DNA of 64,000 bases, from NCBI RefSeq assembly GCF_019237615.1, contig NZ_JAFAGT010000066.1, positions 1 through 64,000 on the forward strand, in the 5' to 3' direction. Of this stretch, positions 34,946 through 46,180 are shown one piece after another. Both the position numbers and the translations under genes were made by a program. Under the pieces are notes generated by a model, which saw nothing but the letters and a program-made list of their open reading frames with translations, was not told where the DNA came from and did no database searches. Every line of letters starts with the position of its first letter. The first letter of the stretch is position 1. The DNA comes from Roseateles sp. (GTDB lineage: Bacteria > Pseudomonadota > Gammaproteobacteria > Burkholderiales > Burkholderiaceae_C).

Positions 34946-36252
34946 AGCTGCTCGGCACCCTGCGCGGGCGCCTGTTCGCGCTGCTCGCCGTGCTCGGCGC
35001 CGTGACGGCGCTGGCCGTGGGCGGCGCCACCTATTTCAGCGTGCGCGCCGAGGCCGACGAGCTGTTCGACTACCAGCTGCGCCAGACGGCGCTGTCGCTG
35101 CGCGACCAGGGCCGTATCGCCGGCGACGAGGCCGCCGCGCTGGCAGACCCGAGCTTCGACTACGTCGTGCAGATCTGGTCCCTGCAAGGGCTCGAGCTGT
35201 ATTCCAGCCGCCCGCAGGGCCTGACCGAGCCGCTGCCGGCGCGCGCCGTGCTGGGCTTCTCCAACCTGCGGCTGGGCGGGCGGGACTGGCGCGTGTTCAG
35301 CGCCGCCACGCCGCTGCGCGTGGTGCAGGTAGCCCAGCCGCTGGCCGTGCGGCAGAAGCTCGCGGCACTGGCCGCGCTGCGCAGCATCGCACCGGTGGCC
35401 CTGGCCCTGCCACTGGTGGCGGCGGCCGTCTGGTGGCTGATCGGCATCTCGCTCGCGCCGCTGGCGCGCGTCGTCCACGCGGCCCAGGCCGGCGGTGCCA
35501 ACGCGCTGCACGCGCTGCCCACGGCCGGCCTGCCCGGCGAGATCGCGCCGCTGGTGGAGTCCTTCAACGGCCTGCTGGCGCGGCTGGCGACGGCCTTCGA
35601 CGCGCAGCGCAGCTTCGTCGCGGATGCCGCCCACGAGCTGCGCTCGCCGCTGACGGCGCTGAAGCTGCAGCTGGGCCTGCTGCGCGACTCGGCGCCCGGC
35701 GAGCAGCAGGATGCCGCCATCGCGCGGCTGCGCGGCGGCATCGACCGCGCCGTGCGCCTCGTCGAGCAGTTGCTGGCCCTGGCCCGCGCCGAGCCCGACA
35801 GCAGCGCGGCCGAGCTGCCGCTGGACCTCGCCGAGCTGGCCCGCCAAGCCGTGACCGACGCCCAGCCGCTGGCGGAGCGGGCCGGCGTCGCCCTTGGCGT
35901 GACGGCGCCCGACGCGCTGCCACTGACCGGCGACCCCCAGGCCCTGCAGGGCGCGCTGCGCAACCTCATCGACAACGCGCTGAAATACGGCGCGCGCACG
36001 GTGCAGGTGAGTGCACTGCGCGGCAGCAACGGCGCACCGCTACTGCGCGTGGACGACGACGGCCCGGGCATTCCGCTGGAGGCGCGCGAACGCGTCTTTG
36101 ATCGCTTCCAGCGCGGCGAGGGCGCGGGCGTGGAGGGCAGCGGCCTGGGTCTGGCCATCGTGCGTGCTGCCGCGCGGCAGCAGGGCGCGCAGGCGCGGCT
36201 GGCGGACTCGCCGCTGGGCGGGCTGCGCGCCGAGATGGCCTGGCCGGCCTAG
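34942..36252 (+). CDS. Sensor histidine kinase, QseC/TctE-like
   Basis: A 436-residue inner-membrane kinase. TM1 is at about 12-35, a periplasmic domain at about 36-150 (including a 2CSK-N-like region FDYQLRQTALSLRDQ), and TM2 at about 150-172. HisKA holds the phosphoryl His at about 230 in DAAHELRSPLTALKLQ. HATPase_c has the N-box LRNLIDNALKYG (about 340), G1 DDDGPGIP (about 372) and G2 GSGLGLAIV (about 400). It phosphorylates the regulator encoded just upstream. The sensed signal is not evident. The stop codon overlaps the stop of the convergent gene in CTAG. Confidence 0.94.
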   Translation: MKLLGTLRGRLFALLAVLGAVTALAVGGATYFSVRAEADELFDYQLRQTALSLRDQGRIAGDEAAALADPSFDYVVQIWSLQGLELYSSRPQGLTEPLPARAVLGFSNLRLGGRDWRVFSAATPLRVVQVAQPLAVRQKLAALAALRSIAPVALALPLVAAAVWWLIGISLAPLARVVHAAQAGGANALHALPTAGLPGEIAPLVESFNGLLARLATAFDAQRSFVADAAHELRSPLTALKLQLGLLRDSAPGEQQDAAIARLRGGIDRAVRLVEQLLALARAEPDSSAAELPLDLAELARQAVTDAQPLAERAGVALGVTAPDALPLTGDPQALQGALRNLIDNALKYGARTVQVSALRGSNGAPLLRVDDDGPGIPLEARERVFDRFQRGEGAGVEGSGLGLAIVRAAARQQGAQARLADSPLGGLRAEMAWPA

Positions 36253-36644
36253 GAAGCCAGGCGACCGGCGAAGGCGTGCGACGCGCGGCGCTGCCAGCAC
36301 TCGACGTCGTCGACGACCCGGTCCCAGGCCGCGCGGTCGTAGGTCACCGGGGCGAAGAGGTTGTCCTGGGTCGGTCGCTGCCTCACGGCCGTGCCGGCGA
36401 GCGCCTCCAACCCCTCATGCGCCGCGGCGACACAGCCCTTCAGGTCGGCGAAGGTCGAGGCCACGCGATGGAACAGCACGCCGCGGTGCAGCTCCGTGGC
36501 TTTCAGCGACGGCGCCTCCACGGCCCGCAGGAAGATGCGCGCCTGGCCGTCGCCAAGCAACTCGACGCAGAACTCGCGGCGCCAGCCGGTCAAGGTCTGC
36601 TCGATGGTCAGGGTGGGGGAGGTCTCGTCAACTTGCAGGGTCAT
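36249..36644 (-). CDS. Hypothetical protein, 131 residues
   Basis: Starts at ATG 36644 (MTLQVDETSPTLTIEQTLTG); an in-frame ATG 22 codons upstream is less likely because that part has no coding character. There is no signal peptide or membrane segment. An alpha/beta pattern with WRREFCVELLGDGQARIFLR and a Trp-containing C-terminal helix (AAWDRVVDDVECWQRR) is visible. It is convergent with the QseC-like kinase, sharing two bases of stop codons, and divergent from the cyanophycinase gene. I do not recognise the family. Confidence 0.55.
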   Translation of the reverse strand: MTLQVDETSPTLTIEQTLTGWRREFCVELLGDGQARIFLRAVEAPSLKATELHRGVLFHRVASTFADLKGCVAAAHEGLEALAGTAVRQRPTQDNLFAPVTYDRAAWDRVVDDVECWQRRASHAFAGRLAS

Positions 36645-36781
36645 CCCGTCAGTCTGCACGAAGCCCGCGCCCCGGCGCGGGCGGATGTATCGCGATGCTT
36701 CAGGCTCCACCGGGCAGCCGGCCCCGCCCGTTCACCCAAGTTGGCGACAAGTTGCGTGCTGTTTCCTGCCAAGATGCCCGC

Positions 36782-38026
36782 ATGACATCCCTGAGCACCT
36801 CGTTGCGGCGCCTCGCCGCCCTCGCGCTGATCGCCGTCGTCGGCGCCGCCCATGCCGGCACGGCCATCGTCATCGGCGGCGCGCTGAGGCCCGACAACGA
36901 CGCCGTCTGGCAGCGCATCGTCGATGAATCCGGCGGCGCCGGCGCGCGCATCGCCGTGTTCGCGACGGCCGCCGCCAACCCCGAGCGCAGCGCCGGCCTC
37001 ATCGTCGCCGCGCTGAACCGTCACGGCGCCCAGGCCGAGGCCATCCCGGTCGCGCCGCGCCTGGCCGGCGCTGACCTGCAGGCCAACCTCAACGACCCGG
37101 CCCTGATCGCCAAGGTCACCGCGTCGCGCGGCGTGTTCTTCTCCGGCGGCGCCCAGGAGTACATCGTCGACACGCTTCAGCCGGACGGCGAGCCCACGGC
37201 CATGCTGAAGGCCATACGCCAGGTCTTCGACGGCGGCGGCGTCGTGGCCGGCACCAGCGCAGGCGCGGCCATCATGAGCCGCATGATGTTCCGCGACGCA
37301 CCGGACAACATGCAGATCCTCAAGGGCCAGTGGCGCGACAAGCGCGAGTACGACCGCGGCCTGGGCCTGGTGGGGGCCGAGCTGTTCGTGGAGCAGCATT
37401 TCCTCAAGCGCGGCCGCATCGGCCGCATGCTGCCGGCCATGCGCGCCTTCGGCTACACGCTGGGCCTGGGCGTGGAAGAGAACACGGCGGCCGTCGTCAA
37501 GGGCCGTGAGATCGAGATCATCGGCGCGCACGGCGCCCTGCTGGTGGATCTGTCCGAGGCCAGCACCGACGGCAAGCTGCCGGCCTTCAACCTGCGCGGC
37601 GCGCTGCTCAGCTACCTGGACCGCGGCGACCGCCACGACCTCAAGACCAGCCTCACGACGCCCGCCGCGCACAAGCTGCGCGAGCCCCGCATCGACCCGG
37701 CCGCCAGCGACTACAAGCCCGCAAGGCACTTCGACAACTACTTCCTCGACATCCTCGGCGACGGCAGCATCGTCACGGCCATGGCGCAGCTGCTGGAGGG
37801 CCCCACGACCGAGGTGCGCGGCCTGGCCTACCGGGTCAGGCCCCGGCCCGGCGACCTGTCGCCCGAGCTGGGCTTCGAGTTCCGCCTCTACAGGGAGCCT
37901 GGCATGGTCGGCTGGCTCAGCAGCGCGCTGGGCAGCGACGACTACACGGTGCTGAAGGTGCGCCTGGACGTGATCCCGGTGCGCATGGCCAGCCCGCTGT
38001 TCACGCCGCTGGCCCCCGCGCCTTAA
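36782..38026 (+). CDS. Cyanophycinase-like exopeptidase (peptidase S51), exported
   Basis: A 414-residue protein with a signal peptide (MTSLSTSLRRLAALALIAVVGAAHA region, cleaved near 25). The S51 fold (about 26-260) has the nucleophile Ser in GTSAGAAIMS (about 159), preceded by VFFSGGAQEYIVDTL (about 120) and followed by a His-containing FVEQHFLKRGR (about 205). Cyanophycinases cut the arginine/aspartate storage polymer to dipeptides; extracellular forms let bacteria feed on cyanophycin. About 150 extra C-terminal residues form a second, unidentified domain. No cyanophycin synthetase is in the window, so use of external polymer is the better guess. Confidence 0.85.
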   Translation: MTSLSTSLRRLAALALIAVVGAAHAGTAIVIGGALRPDNDAVWQRIVDESGGAGARIAVFATAAANPERSAGLIVAALNRHGAQAEAIPVAPRLAGADLQANLNDPALIAKVTASRGVFFSGGAQEYIVDTLQPDGEPTAMLKAIRQVFDGGGVVAGTSAGAAIMSRMMFRDAPDNMQILKGQWRDKREYDRGLGLVGAELFVEQHFLKRGRIGRMLPAMRAFGYTLGLGVEENTAAVVKGREIEIIGAHGALLVDLSEASTDGKLPAFNLRGALLSYLDRGDRHDLKTSLTTPAAHKLREPRIDPAASDYKPARHFDNYFLDILGDGSIVTAMAQLLEGPTTEVRGLAYRVRPRPGDLSPELGFEFRLYREPGMVGWLSSALGSDDYTVLKVRLDVIPVRMASPLFTPLAPAP

Positions 38027-38119
38027 TCTTCGCCTCACCTTGGCCTCATCGGCCCCTCATGCTGGCTCTCTAGAGTGGCTGGCAACCGGCTGCACCGCAG
38101 CCCGCATGAGGAGTGAACG

Positions 38120-39631
38120 ATGACCCGCACCGCCAAGACCGCCCTGACCGCCACGGCCGCCGCCCTGCTCGCCGCCGGCGTGACGATCACCACCGGCGCC
38201 TCGGGCTGGACGGCGCCCGCCTGGCTCAAGGACAAGGCCTCCAGCGACGCCCCGGCCAGTGCGACGCCCACCGCCCTGGCCGCGGCCGCCGCCGTCGCGG
38301 CCGCGCCCGCCGTCGCGCTGCCGCCGGCCCAGCTGCCCAACTACCGCGCCATCGTGCAGACCCAGGGGCCGGCCGTCGTCGGCATCACCGTGGCCGGCCT
38401 GCACAAGGCCAGCGCCGAGGATGGCACCGACACGTCGGGCCTGGAGGACGATCCCTTCTTCCGCTTCTTCCGCGGCGTACCGGGCCTGCGCATGCAGCCG
38501 CGCGGCGCCCAGCCCTTCCGCGGCCAGGGCTCGGGCTTCATCATCAGCAGCGACGGCCTGGTGCTGACCAATGCCCACGTCGTGCGCGACGCCAAGCAGG
38601 TCACCGTCAAGCTCAGCGACCGCCGCGAGTTCTCGGCCCAGGTGCTGGGCAGCGACCCGGCCACCGACATCGCCGTACTGCGCATCGACGCCAAGGGCCT
38701 GCCCGCCGTGCAGCTGGGCGACCCGCGCCAGGTGCAGGTGGGTGACTACGTGCTGGCCATAGGCGCACCCTACGGTTTCGAGCAGACGGCCACGCAGGGC
38801 ATCGTCAGCGCCAAGAGCCGTTCGCTGCCGGGCGACAGCGTCGTGCCCTTCATCCAGACCGACGCGGCCGTGAACCCCGGCAACTCCGGCGGCCCGCTGT
38901 TCGACGCGTCGGGCCGCGTCGTCGGCGTCAATGCGCAGATCTACTCGCAGAGCGGCGGCTTCCAGGGCCTGGCCTTCGCCATCCCCGTGGACGTGGCGCT
39001 GCGCGTGAAGGACCAGATCGTCACCCACGGCAAGGTCGAGCATGCCCGGCTGGGCGTCACGCTGCAGGACCTGTCGGCGCCGCTGGCCGCGTCATTCGGC
39101 CTGGGCTCGCCGGACGGTGCGCTGGTGTCCAGCGTCACGCCCGACAGCGCCGCCGCCAAGGCGGGGCTGAAGGCGGGCGACGTCATCACGGCCGTCGACG
39201 GCGAGGCGGTGCATGTGGCGGGCGACGTGTCCAGCCGCGTGGGCCTGGCCCGCCCCGGCGACAAGCTCAAGCTGGAGCTGTGGCGCGACAAGGGCCGCCT
39301 CAGCGAGACCGTGGCCCTGGGCCGTGCCGACAAGGACCAGCAGGAGGCCAGCGCCGCGCCCGAGCGCGGCTCGCTGGGCCTGGCGCTGCGGCCGCTGGAG
39401 CGCCAGGAGCTGCGCGGCTCCGGGCTGGACCATGGCCTGCTGATCGAGCGCGTGACCGGACCGGCGCAGCTGGCCGGCGTGCAGCCGGGCGACGTGCTGC
39501 TGGCGCTGAACGGCAAGCCGGTGCAGGACATCGATCAGGTGCGCGCCGCGATGAAGGGCAACCCCAAGCAGGTCGCGCTGCTGGTGTCGCGCGACGGGCA
39601 GCAGATCTTCGTGCCCGTGCGCCTCGGCTGA
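38120..39631 (+). CDS. Do/DegQ-type periplasmic serine endoprotease with two PDZ domains
   Basis: A 503-residue HtrA protease for periplasmic quality control. A hydrophobic, Ala-rich N-terminus (about 5-30) is the signal or anchor. The protease domain (about 75-290) has the triad His (about 153, TNAHVV), Asp (about 183, TDIAVL) and Ser (about 256, PGNSGGPL). An FRFFRG loop (about 115) is the LA loop. Two PDZ domains follow (about 305-395, with HARLGVTLQDL, and 412-500), as in DegP/DegQ/MucD. GAGGAGTGA lies just before the ATG. It stands alone. Confidence 0.95.
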   Translation: MTRTAKTALTATAAALLAAGVTITTGASGWTAPAWLKDKASSDAPASATPTALAAAAAVAAAPAVALPPAQLPNYRAIVQTQGPAVVGITVAGLHKASAEDGTDTSGLEDDPFFRFFRGVPGLRMQPRGAQPFRGQGSGFIISSDGLVLTNAHVVRDAKQVTVKLSDRREFSAQVLGSDPATDIAVLRIDAKGLPAVQLGDPRQVQVGDYVLAIGAPYGFEQTATQGIVSAKSRSLPGDSVVPFIQTDAAVNPGNSGGPLFDASGRVVGVNAQIYSQSGGFQGLAFAIPVDVALRVKDQIVTHGKVEHARLGVTLQDLSAPLAASFGLGSPDGALVSSVTPDSAAAKAGLKAGDVITAVDGEAVHVAGDVSSRVGLARPGDKLKLELWRDKGRLSETVALGRADKDQQEASAAPERGSLGLALRPLERQELRGSGLDHGLLIERVTGPAQLAGVQPGDVLLALNGKPVQDIDQVRAAMKGNPKQVALLVSRDGQQIFVPVRLG

Positions 39632-39637
39632 CCTTCC

Positions 39638-39685
39638 GGGCCGGCGCAGCCGGCCCGCCCTGTGCCCGGCGGCCGCGCCGCCGGG
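39638..39685 (+). terminator. Two GC-rich hairpins after the Deg-type protease gene
   Basis: GGGCCGGC (39638-39645) pairs with GCCGGCCC (39649-39656), and CCCGGCGG (39665-39672) pairs with CCGCCGGG (39678-39685), both perfect 8-base stems. Neither has a T tract, so they are not classical terminators; a pause, an mRNA end barrier or an attenuator before the next gene is possible. Confidence 0.35.
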
Positions 39686-39705
39686 ACTCACTCCCCAAGG
39701 AGTAC

Positions 39706-40056
39706 ATGATGACGACACACCGCTTCTCCCCCGCCTTCCTGCTGGCCCTGGCCGCGATGGCCGGTTCCGCGCAGGCCGCCACGGTGGCCGCGCATGCCCG
39801 GGCCACCCCGCCCGCCGTGGCGCGCTCGCTGGCCCAGGGCCAGCGCATCGACGCCGAGCTGCGCCATGGCCGGCTGACGCTGATGCAGGCCAACGCGCTG
39901 CAGGACGCCCGTGCCATGCAGGAACAGCAGGCCCGCAGCCTGGCCGCCGGCCCGTCCGGCGTCGCGGCCGCGCTGGTGCTGAGCCACGAGCAGGACCGCC
40001 TGGACTGGGCCATCCATAGCGGCAACACGCAGTTCCTGTCGACGCACGGTTCCTGA
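39706..40056 (+). CDS. Small exported protein, helical, unknown function
   Basis: A 116-residue protein from ATG 39706 with AAGG 5 bases before it. The signal peptide spans about residues 1-24 (MMTTHRFSPAFLLALAAMAG, then SAQA). The mature part is one or two long helices (SLAQGQRIDAELRHGRLTLM; LQDARAMQEQQARSLAAG) with a run rich in Gln, Arg and Ala. No family is recognised. It follows the Deg-type protease gene by about 75 bases behind two hairpins, so it may share its transcript and act as a small periplasmic stress protein, but that is speculative. Confidence 0.6.
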   Translation: MMTTHRFSPAFLLALAAMAGSAQAATVAAHARATPPAVARSLAQGQRIDAELRHGRLTLMQANALQDARAMQEQQARSLAAGPSGVAAALVLSHEQDRLDWAIHSGNTQFLSTHGS

Positions 40057-40102
40057 CCCGCACCTGGTAGCGCCCGCCTCACCCGGTGGGCCGGGCGCCA
40101 CC

Positions 40103-40669
40103 TCAGAGCCGAATGTCCAGCGATAGATGCAGGGCTTGCGTGGAGCCCCGCCGCGGATCGGGGAAATAGCTCAGCCTCAGGCTGGTGGTTTCGCCCAGGC
40201 TGAAGCGCACGCTGGGAACGATGAGCGGCACCACGGGGCGGTCGTTGGAATAGGTCACCGTCCGCTCGAACTGGTAGCCCGAGCCATCCGGCAGCGGCAC
40301 GGGCGCCGAGTCCTCGACGCTCAGCACCCGCCGCCCATAGCCGTTGACCAGGCCCAGCAGCAGCGAGAAGCGCTTCCGGTCGTCGATCTCCCACAGCCAG
40401 CCGCCGTAGGCGCTGGTACTGCGGTAGCTGTTGCGATACGCCCCCGCCACCCAGCCACTGCGCCAGTGCAGATAGAGGCCGGGATTGACGTTTTCGTAGC
40501 CTGAACGCGAGTGCAGGCTGACCATATGCAGGCCTATCAGGTCAGGCCTCAGATCCGAGGGGCCTTCCGTCGCCTGGGCACTGCCGGCCAGCATGGGAAT
40601 CAACAGCGCCGCCGCCCGGACCGGGTGCAGCAATGGCAGGAGACAGGGAACCCACATTGAAATCGGCAT
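40103..40669 (-). CDS. Small outer-membrane or periplasmic beta-strand protein
   Basis: A 188-residue protein with an N-terminal hydrophobic stretch (about 8-33, ending MLAGSAQA), probably a signal peptide. The mature part is all strands: SGYENVNPGLYLHWRSGWVA (about 56-75), AGAYRNSYRSTSAYGGWLWE, FSLLLGLVNGYGRR and a last strand ALHLSLDIRL ending in a hydrophobic residue, suggesting an 8-stranded barrel. Similar 'NPGLY...GAYRNSY...AYGG' proteins occur widely in Proteobacteria and their phages without assigned function. A PagP/PagL-like lipid enzyme fold is possible, but no catalytic residues can be named. Confidence 0.65.
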   Translation of the reverse strand: MPISMWVPCLLPLLHPVRAAALLIPMLAGSAQATEGPSDLRPDLIGLHMVSLHSRSGYENVNPGLYLHWRSGWVAGAYRNSYRSTSAYGGWLWEIDDRKRFSLLLGLVNGYGRRVLSVEDSAPVPLPDGSGYQFERTVTYSNDRPVVPLIVPSVRFSLGETTSLRLSYFPDPRRGSTQALHLSLDIRL

Positions 40670-41342
40670 CGTCAGAAAAGCAGGTAGGTCGAGTAGAGGA
40701 ATCAGTGCCGGCCGGCAACACCGGTCCGCGGATCAGTATTTCGGCCAGCAGGCGCGGGCAGCCTCCGGCCCAGGGTGCGGCGCTGTCGCCGGGCCGTTCC
40801 CGTTAGGCCAGCATACGGCCCGCGACGGTCGCCCGCCGCTGTCGGCGAGGTCGATCAGCTGGGTACGGGACATCTGCTCGGCGCGTACGGCTGGCTGGCG
40901 ACATGGCTTCGTGCGGGGCCGGCTTGCCAGATGACGGCTCGCCCCTTGAAACGACATCTGCCGCCACTAACCATGAAGTTATGAAGCGGCGCAATTCTGG
41001 GCAGCAGGCATTCACTTTCCACAAGGGAAAACAGCATGAGAACCTGTAAGTAGTTCACGCAAATGTTCAGCCAATGTTCAATGCCGAATGCTCGATATGC
41101 TCGCCGCAACTCGACAAGGAACCCCCGACTGACCATTGCCCGGCCTCAGGAGTGAAGCCGGCGATAGGACTGCCCGCAAGGACGCCCCAGCTAGGTTGGT
41201 TGAGCTCGTTGCGAGGACGACAACTCTCGACACTTGGCACTATCGGCCGTTCGGCCGCGAGTGCCGGCCGCATCGACCGCTTCGCCTACGGCTATTTGTT
41301 CGCGCTGGCGGTGGTGAGATTCAATTTCGCGGACTGAGCCCG
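40670..41342. other. 673-base stretch without a supported gene
   Basis: Several frames of 60-90 codons are open on both strands, but none has a ribosome-binding site with a plausible protein. The base composition is less GC-rich in 40970-41110. There AATGTTCA occurs twice, at 41062-41069 and 41073-41080, 11 bases apart (one helical turn), with a looser third copy (GAATGCTC) at about 41086. That could be a regulator site for the gene at 41343. Otherwise I see no RNA gene or terminator. Confidence 0.4.
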
Positions 41343-42203
41343 ATGACCCACCCCCGCTGGACCCTGCTGCTCGCCGCGCTGGCCGGCACCGCCGGCGTGG
41401 TCTACACGCTGCACGAGCCCGCCGAGCGCGCACCGGCCGCGGACCCGGCGCCCGGCGTGGCCGCGTTGCCGCTGCCCACGCCATTGCAGGTCAGTGCCGC
41501 CGGGACAGTCGCCCAGCCCTGGCCCGCGGCCGGCCCGCTCGCAGGCCGGCCCGCGCCGGCGGCCCCGCCGCCCCGCATCGGCTCGGAAGGCTACGGCCCG
41601 CACATCGAGCGCGCCCAGGCCAACGGTGACGCGGCCGCAGCCTGGGAGGCCGTGCAATGGCTGCGGCAATGCGCCTCGAACGAGGAGCGGCGCCAAAGCT
41701 ACGAACTCGCGCGCGGCGAACGCATTCCGCAAGAAATGCTGACCCAGCTGATGCTTGAGGCCGACGCCGAAGGGCGCCTCTGCCAGACCGTCACCGCCCG
41801 GCACCGGGCCATGCTGCCGGACCTTGCCCTGCGGGCGATCCGGGGCGAAGTGCCGCATGCGGCCGTCGCCTTTGCGACGTTGGTCAGCCCCGGCGACATC
41901 GCGCCGGCTCTTCGCCAGGAAGTGGCCGACGCGCTGCGGCGCGATGCGAACGCCGGTCGACCGGAGAGCCTGCTCGGCGCATCGACGGACGGTGCCGCCT
42001 GGGGTCTGAGCGACGAAGAGAGGCTCGGCTATCTCGTCGCCTTCAGTGAAATGGACGGCAATGGCGGGCAAGCCTTGGTCAGGCAGTGGATCGCGCAGCG
42101 CACCATCCGGCTCAAAGCCGAACCCACGGCGCAGCAGCTATCCGCTGCGCAGGTCGCCGGCCAGCAGATCGTCGGCCGCGCGCGCGCCGGCAAGCCGCCC
42201 TGA
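41343..42203 (+). CDS. Exported or membrane-anchored hypothetical protein
   Basis: A 286-residue protein beginning MTHPRWTLLLAALAGTAGVV, with one N-terminal hydrophobic segment (about 7-22) that is a signal or anchor. A Pro/Ala-rich linker (about 28-80) leads to a helical domain (about 85-280) with RAQANGDAAAAWEAVQWLRQ, two cysteines (QCAS, RLCQ) and Sel1-like alternation of small and aromatic residues. I do not recognise the family. It ends 7 bases from the convergent glutathione transferase gene. The region upstream (40670-41342) may hold its promoter. Confidence 0.6.
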   Translation: MTHPRWTLLLAALAGTAGVVYTLHEPAERAPAADPAPGVAALPLPTPLQVSAAGTVAQPWPAAGPLAGRPAPAAPPPRIGSEGYGPHIERAQANGDAAAAWEAVQWLRQCASNEERRQSYELARGERIPQEMLTQLMLEADAEGRLCQTVTARHRAMLPDLALRAIRGEVPHAAVAFATLVSPGDIAPALRQEVADALRRDANAGRPESLLGASTDGAAWGLSDEERLGYLVAFSEMDGNGGQALVRQWIAQRTIRLKAEPTAQQLSAAQVAGQQIVGRARAGKPP

Positions 42204-42210
42204 CGCCTGC

Positions 42211-42828
42211 TCAGGGCATCCCGTTCCCGACGTAGTCCGCGAACCCCGGTCGCCGGCCCAGCCGCTGCAGCCAGGCCTCAACGGCCGGCAGCTCGACGCG
42301 CGCGATGGGCGCGTTCTTCCAGCGCTGGGCGGACAGGCCAAGCACGATGTCGGCAAGGGTGAAGTCCGGTCCCGTGACGAAGGCACCCGTCCCGGCGAGT
42401 TGCCGGTCCAGCAGGCCCATGTGGCGGTTCCAGCTGTCGACGCTGGCGGCGATGGCCTCCGGCGTGGCGGGCTGGCCGCGCACCAGGGCCATGAAGGCCG
42501 TGCGCCAGGCGTTGTTCAGCTCGCCGGCCTGCCAGTCCATCCATTGCTCGACCCGGGCGCGAGCCTGCGCCTCGGCGGGCAGCAGCGCCGTTGCGCCGTG
42601 CCGGGCGGCCAGGTAGCGGCAGATGGCGTTGCTCTCCCACAGCACGAAGTCGCCGTCGATGAGGACGGGCACCAGGCCGTTGGGGTTCATCGCGAGGTAC
42701 TCAGGCTCGCGGGGCGAGCGGAAACCCGCGCCCCAGTCCTCGCGGTCCAGGTCGAGGCCGAGTTGCGCGGCGGTCCACATGACCTTGCGCACGTTGATGG
42801 AGGTGAGGCGGCCGAGGAGTTTCAGCAT
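42211..42828 (-). CDS. Glutathione S-transferase family protein
   Basis: A 205-residue protein of normal GST length, starting at ATG 42828 (MLKLLGRLTSINVRKVMW). The N-terminal thioredoxin fold (about 1-80) has the cis-Pro region NPNGLVPVL (about 48-56) and the glutathione-contacting LWESNAICRYLA (about 63-74), with Ser/Asn near the start as probable catalytic residues. The C-terminal helical domain (about 88-200) has GPDFTLADIVLG (about 152), the N-capping motif. The substrate is unknown. Confidence 0.93.
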   Translation of the reverse strand: MLKLLGRLTSINVRKVMWTAAQLGLDLDREDWGAGFRSPREPEYLAMNPNGLVPVLIDGDFVLWESNAICRYLAARHGATALLPAEAQARARVEQWMDWQAGELNNAWRTAFMALVRGQPATPEAIAASVDSWNRHMGLLDRQLAGTGAFVTGPDFTLADIVLGLSAQRWKNAPIARVELPAVEAWLQRLGRRPGFADYVGNGMP

Positions 42829-42935
42829 GGCGGGCGCGCGGTGGGTGAGTGGGTCCGGCGATTGTGGCCGCGCCCGTCCAGATGCCATGCAGAATCGCAG
42901 CCCTTGCAGCCTCCTGCGCCGACAAAGGGTTCGCC

Positions 42936-43598
42936 ATGTTCCAGATGGTCAAGGATGTGTTGACGGCCGCCGAGCTCCACGAGCTGACCCGGATCGCCGG
43001 CGCTCTGCAGTTCGTGGATGGCCGCGTCTCCAATCCGCACAGCCTGGCCAAGAACAACCTGCAGGTGGACATCGGCCAGCCCGAGGCGGGTCGCGCCGCG
43101 CAGATCGCCAACGCGGCCATCATGCGCAACGAGGAGATCCGCAACTTCGTCTTCCCCAAGCGGGTCGCCGCGCCGCTGCTGTGCAGGTACGACCCCGGCA
43201 TGACCTACGGCGTGCACGCCGACTCGGCCTTGCTGCCCGTGCCGGGCGGGCCGCTGCGCTCTGACGTGTCGGGCACGCTGTGGCTCGGCGACCCCTCGAG
43301 CTACGATGGCGGCGAGTTACGCATCCACCTCGGCACCGAGGCCGTGACGATCAAGGGCGAGCCGGGCTCGATGAGCCTGTACCCGTCGACCACGCTGCAC
43401 GAGGTCACGCCGGTGCGCTCGGGCCGGCGGCTGGTGATGATCACCTTCATCGAGAGCTATATCCCCGACCAGACCCAGCGCGAGCTGCTGTGGACGCTGA
43501 ACGAGGTGAACGCGCTGGAGGGCTACAACATCACCTGGGAGAACCGCACGCGGCTGAACTTCATCAGCGCCAGCCTGCACCGCATGTGGTCGGCCTGA
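42936..43598 (+). CDS. Fe(II)/2-oxoglutarate-dependent PKHD-type hydroxylase
   Basis: A 220-residue member of the PKHD-type (PiuC/YbiX) family. Start at ATG 42936 (MFQMVKDVLTAAEL). The iron-binding triad is HADSA (His and Asp at about 94-96) and HEVTPVRSGRR (His at about 155), with the Arg of RRLVMITF binding 2-oxoglutarate. The tail NITWENRTRLNFISASLHRMW is characteristic. Relatives are often tied to TonB receptors or iron supply, but no such gene is adjacent here. The hydroxylated substrate is unknown. Confidence 0.92.
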   Translation: MFQMVKDVLTAAELHELTRIAGALQFVDGRVSNPHSLAKNNLQVDIGQPEAGRAAQIANAAIMRNEEIRNFVFPKRVAAPLLCRYDPGMTYGVHADSALLPVPGGPLRSDVSGTLWLGDPSSYDGGELRIHLGTEAVTIKGEPGSMSLYPSTTLHEVTPVRSGRRLVMITFIESYIPDQTQRELLWTLNEVNALEGYNITWENRTRLNFISASLHRMWSA

Positions 43599-43807
43599 GG
43601 AAAAGCCGCCGGCAGCGCCGCTAGACGACCAGCCGCACCGTCCAGCGGCCCGCGTCGTCGCAGGCCAGCCGCACGAGGCCGGGACCGGCGACGCCGCCTA
43701 TGCTGGCATCGGTCAGCCCGCTCAGCTCGCGCAGCAGCACGCTGACGCGCTGGTCCAGCCGCTTGGCGAGCCGCGCGAGCGCCACCGGCTCGCCGTCGGG
43801 CGCCAGC

Positions 43808-46111
<2,304 letters not shown>

Positions 46112-46180
46112 CTTCCAGTCATCCATTCCGCCAGGTCCAGCGCGGCGCGACTGGGCGAGGGCTTCAGTATCCTGCGCGCC

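Noticed and set aside
40733-41337. Several 60-90 codon frames in the gap 40670-41342
   Set aside because: No ribosome-binding sites, low-complexity or basic translations, and no family resemblance on either strand.
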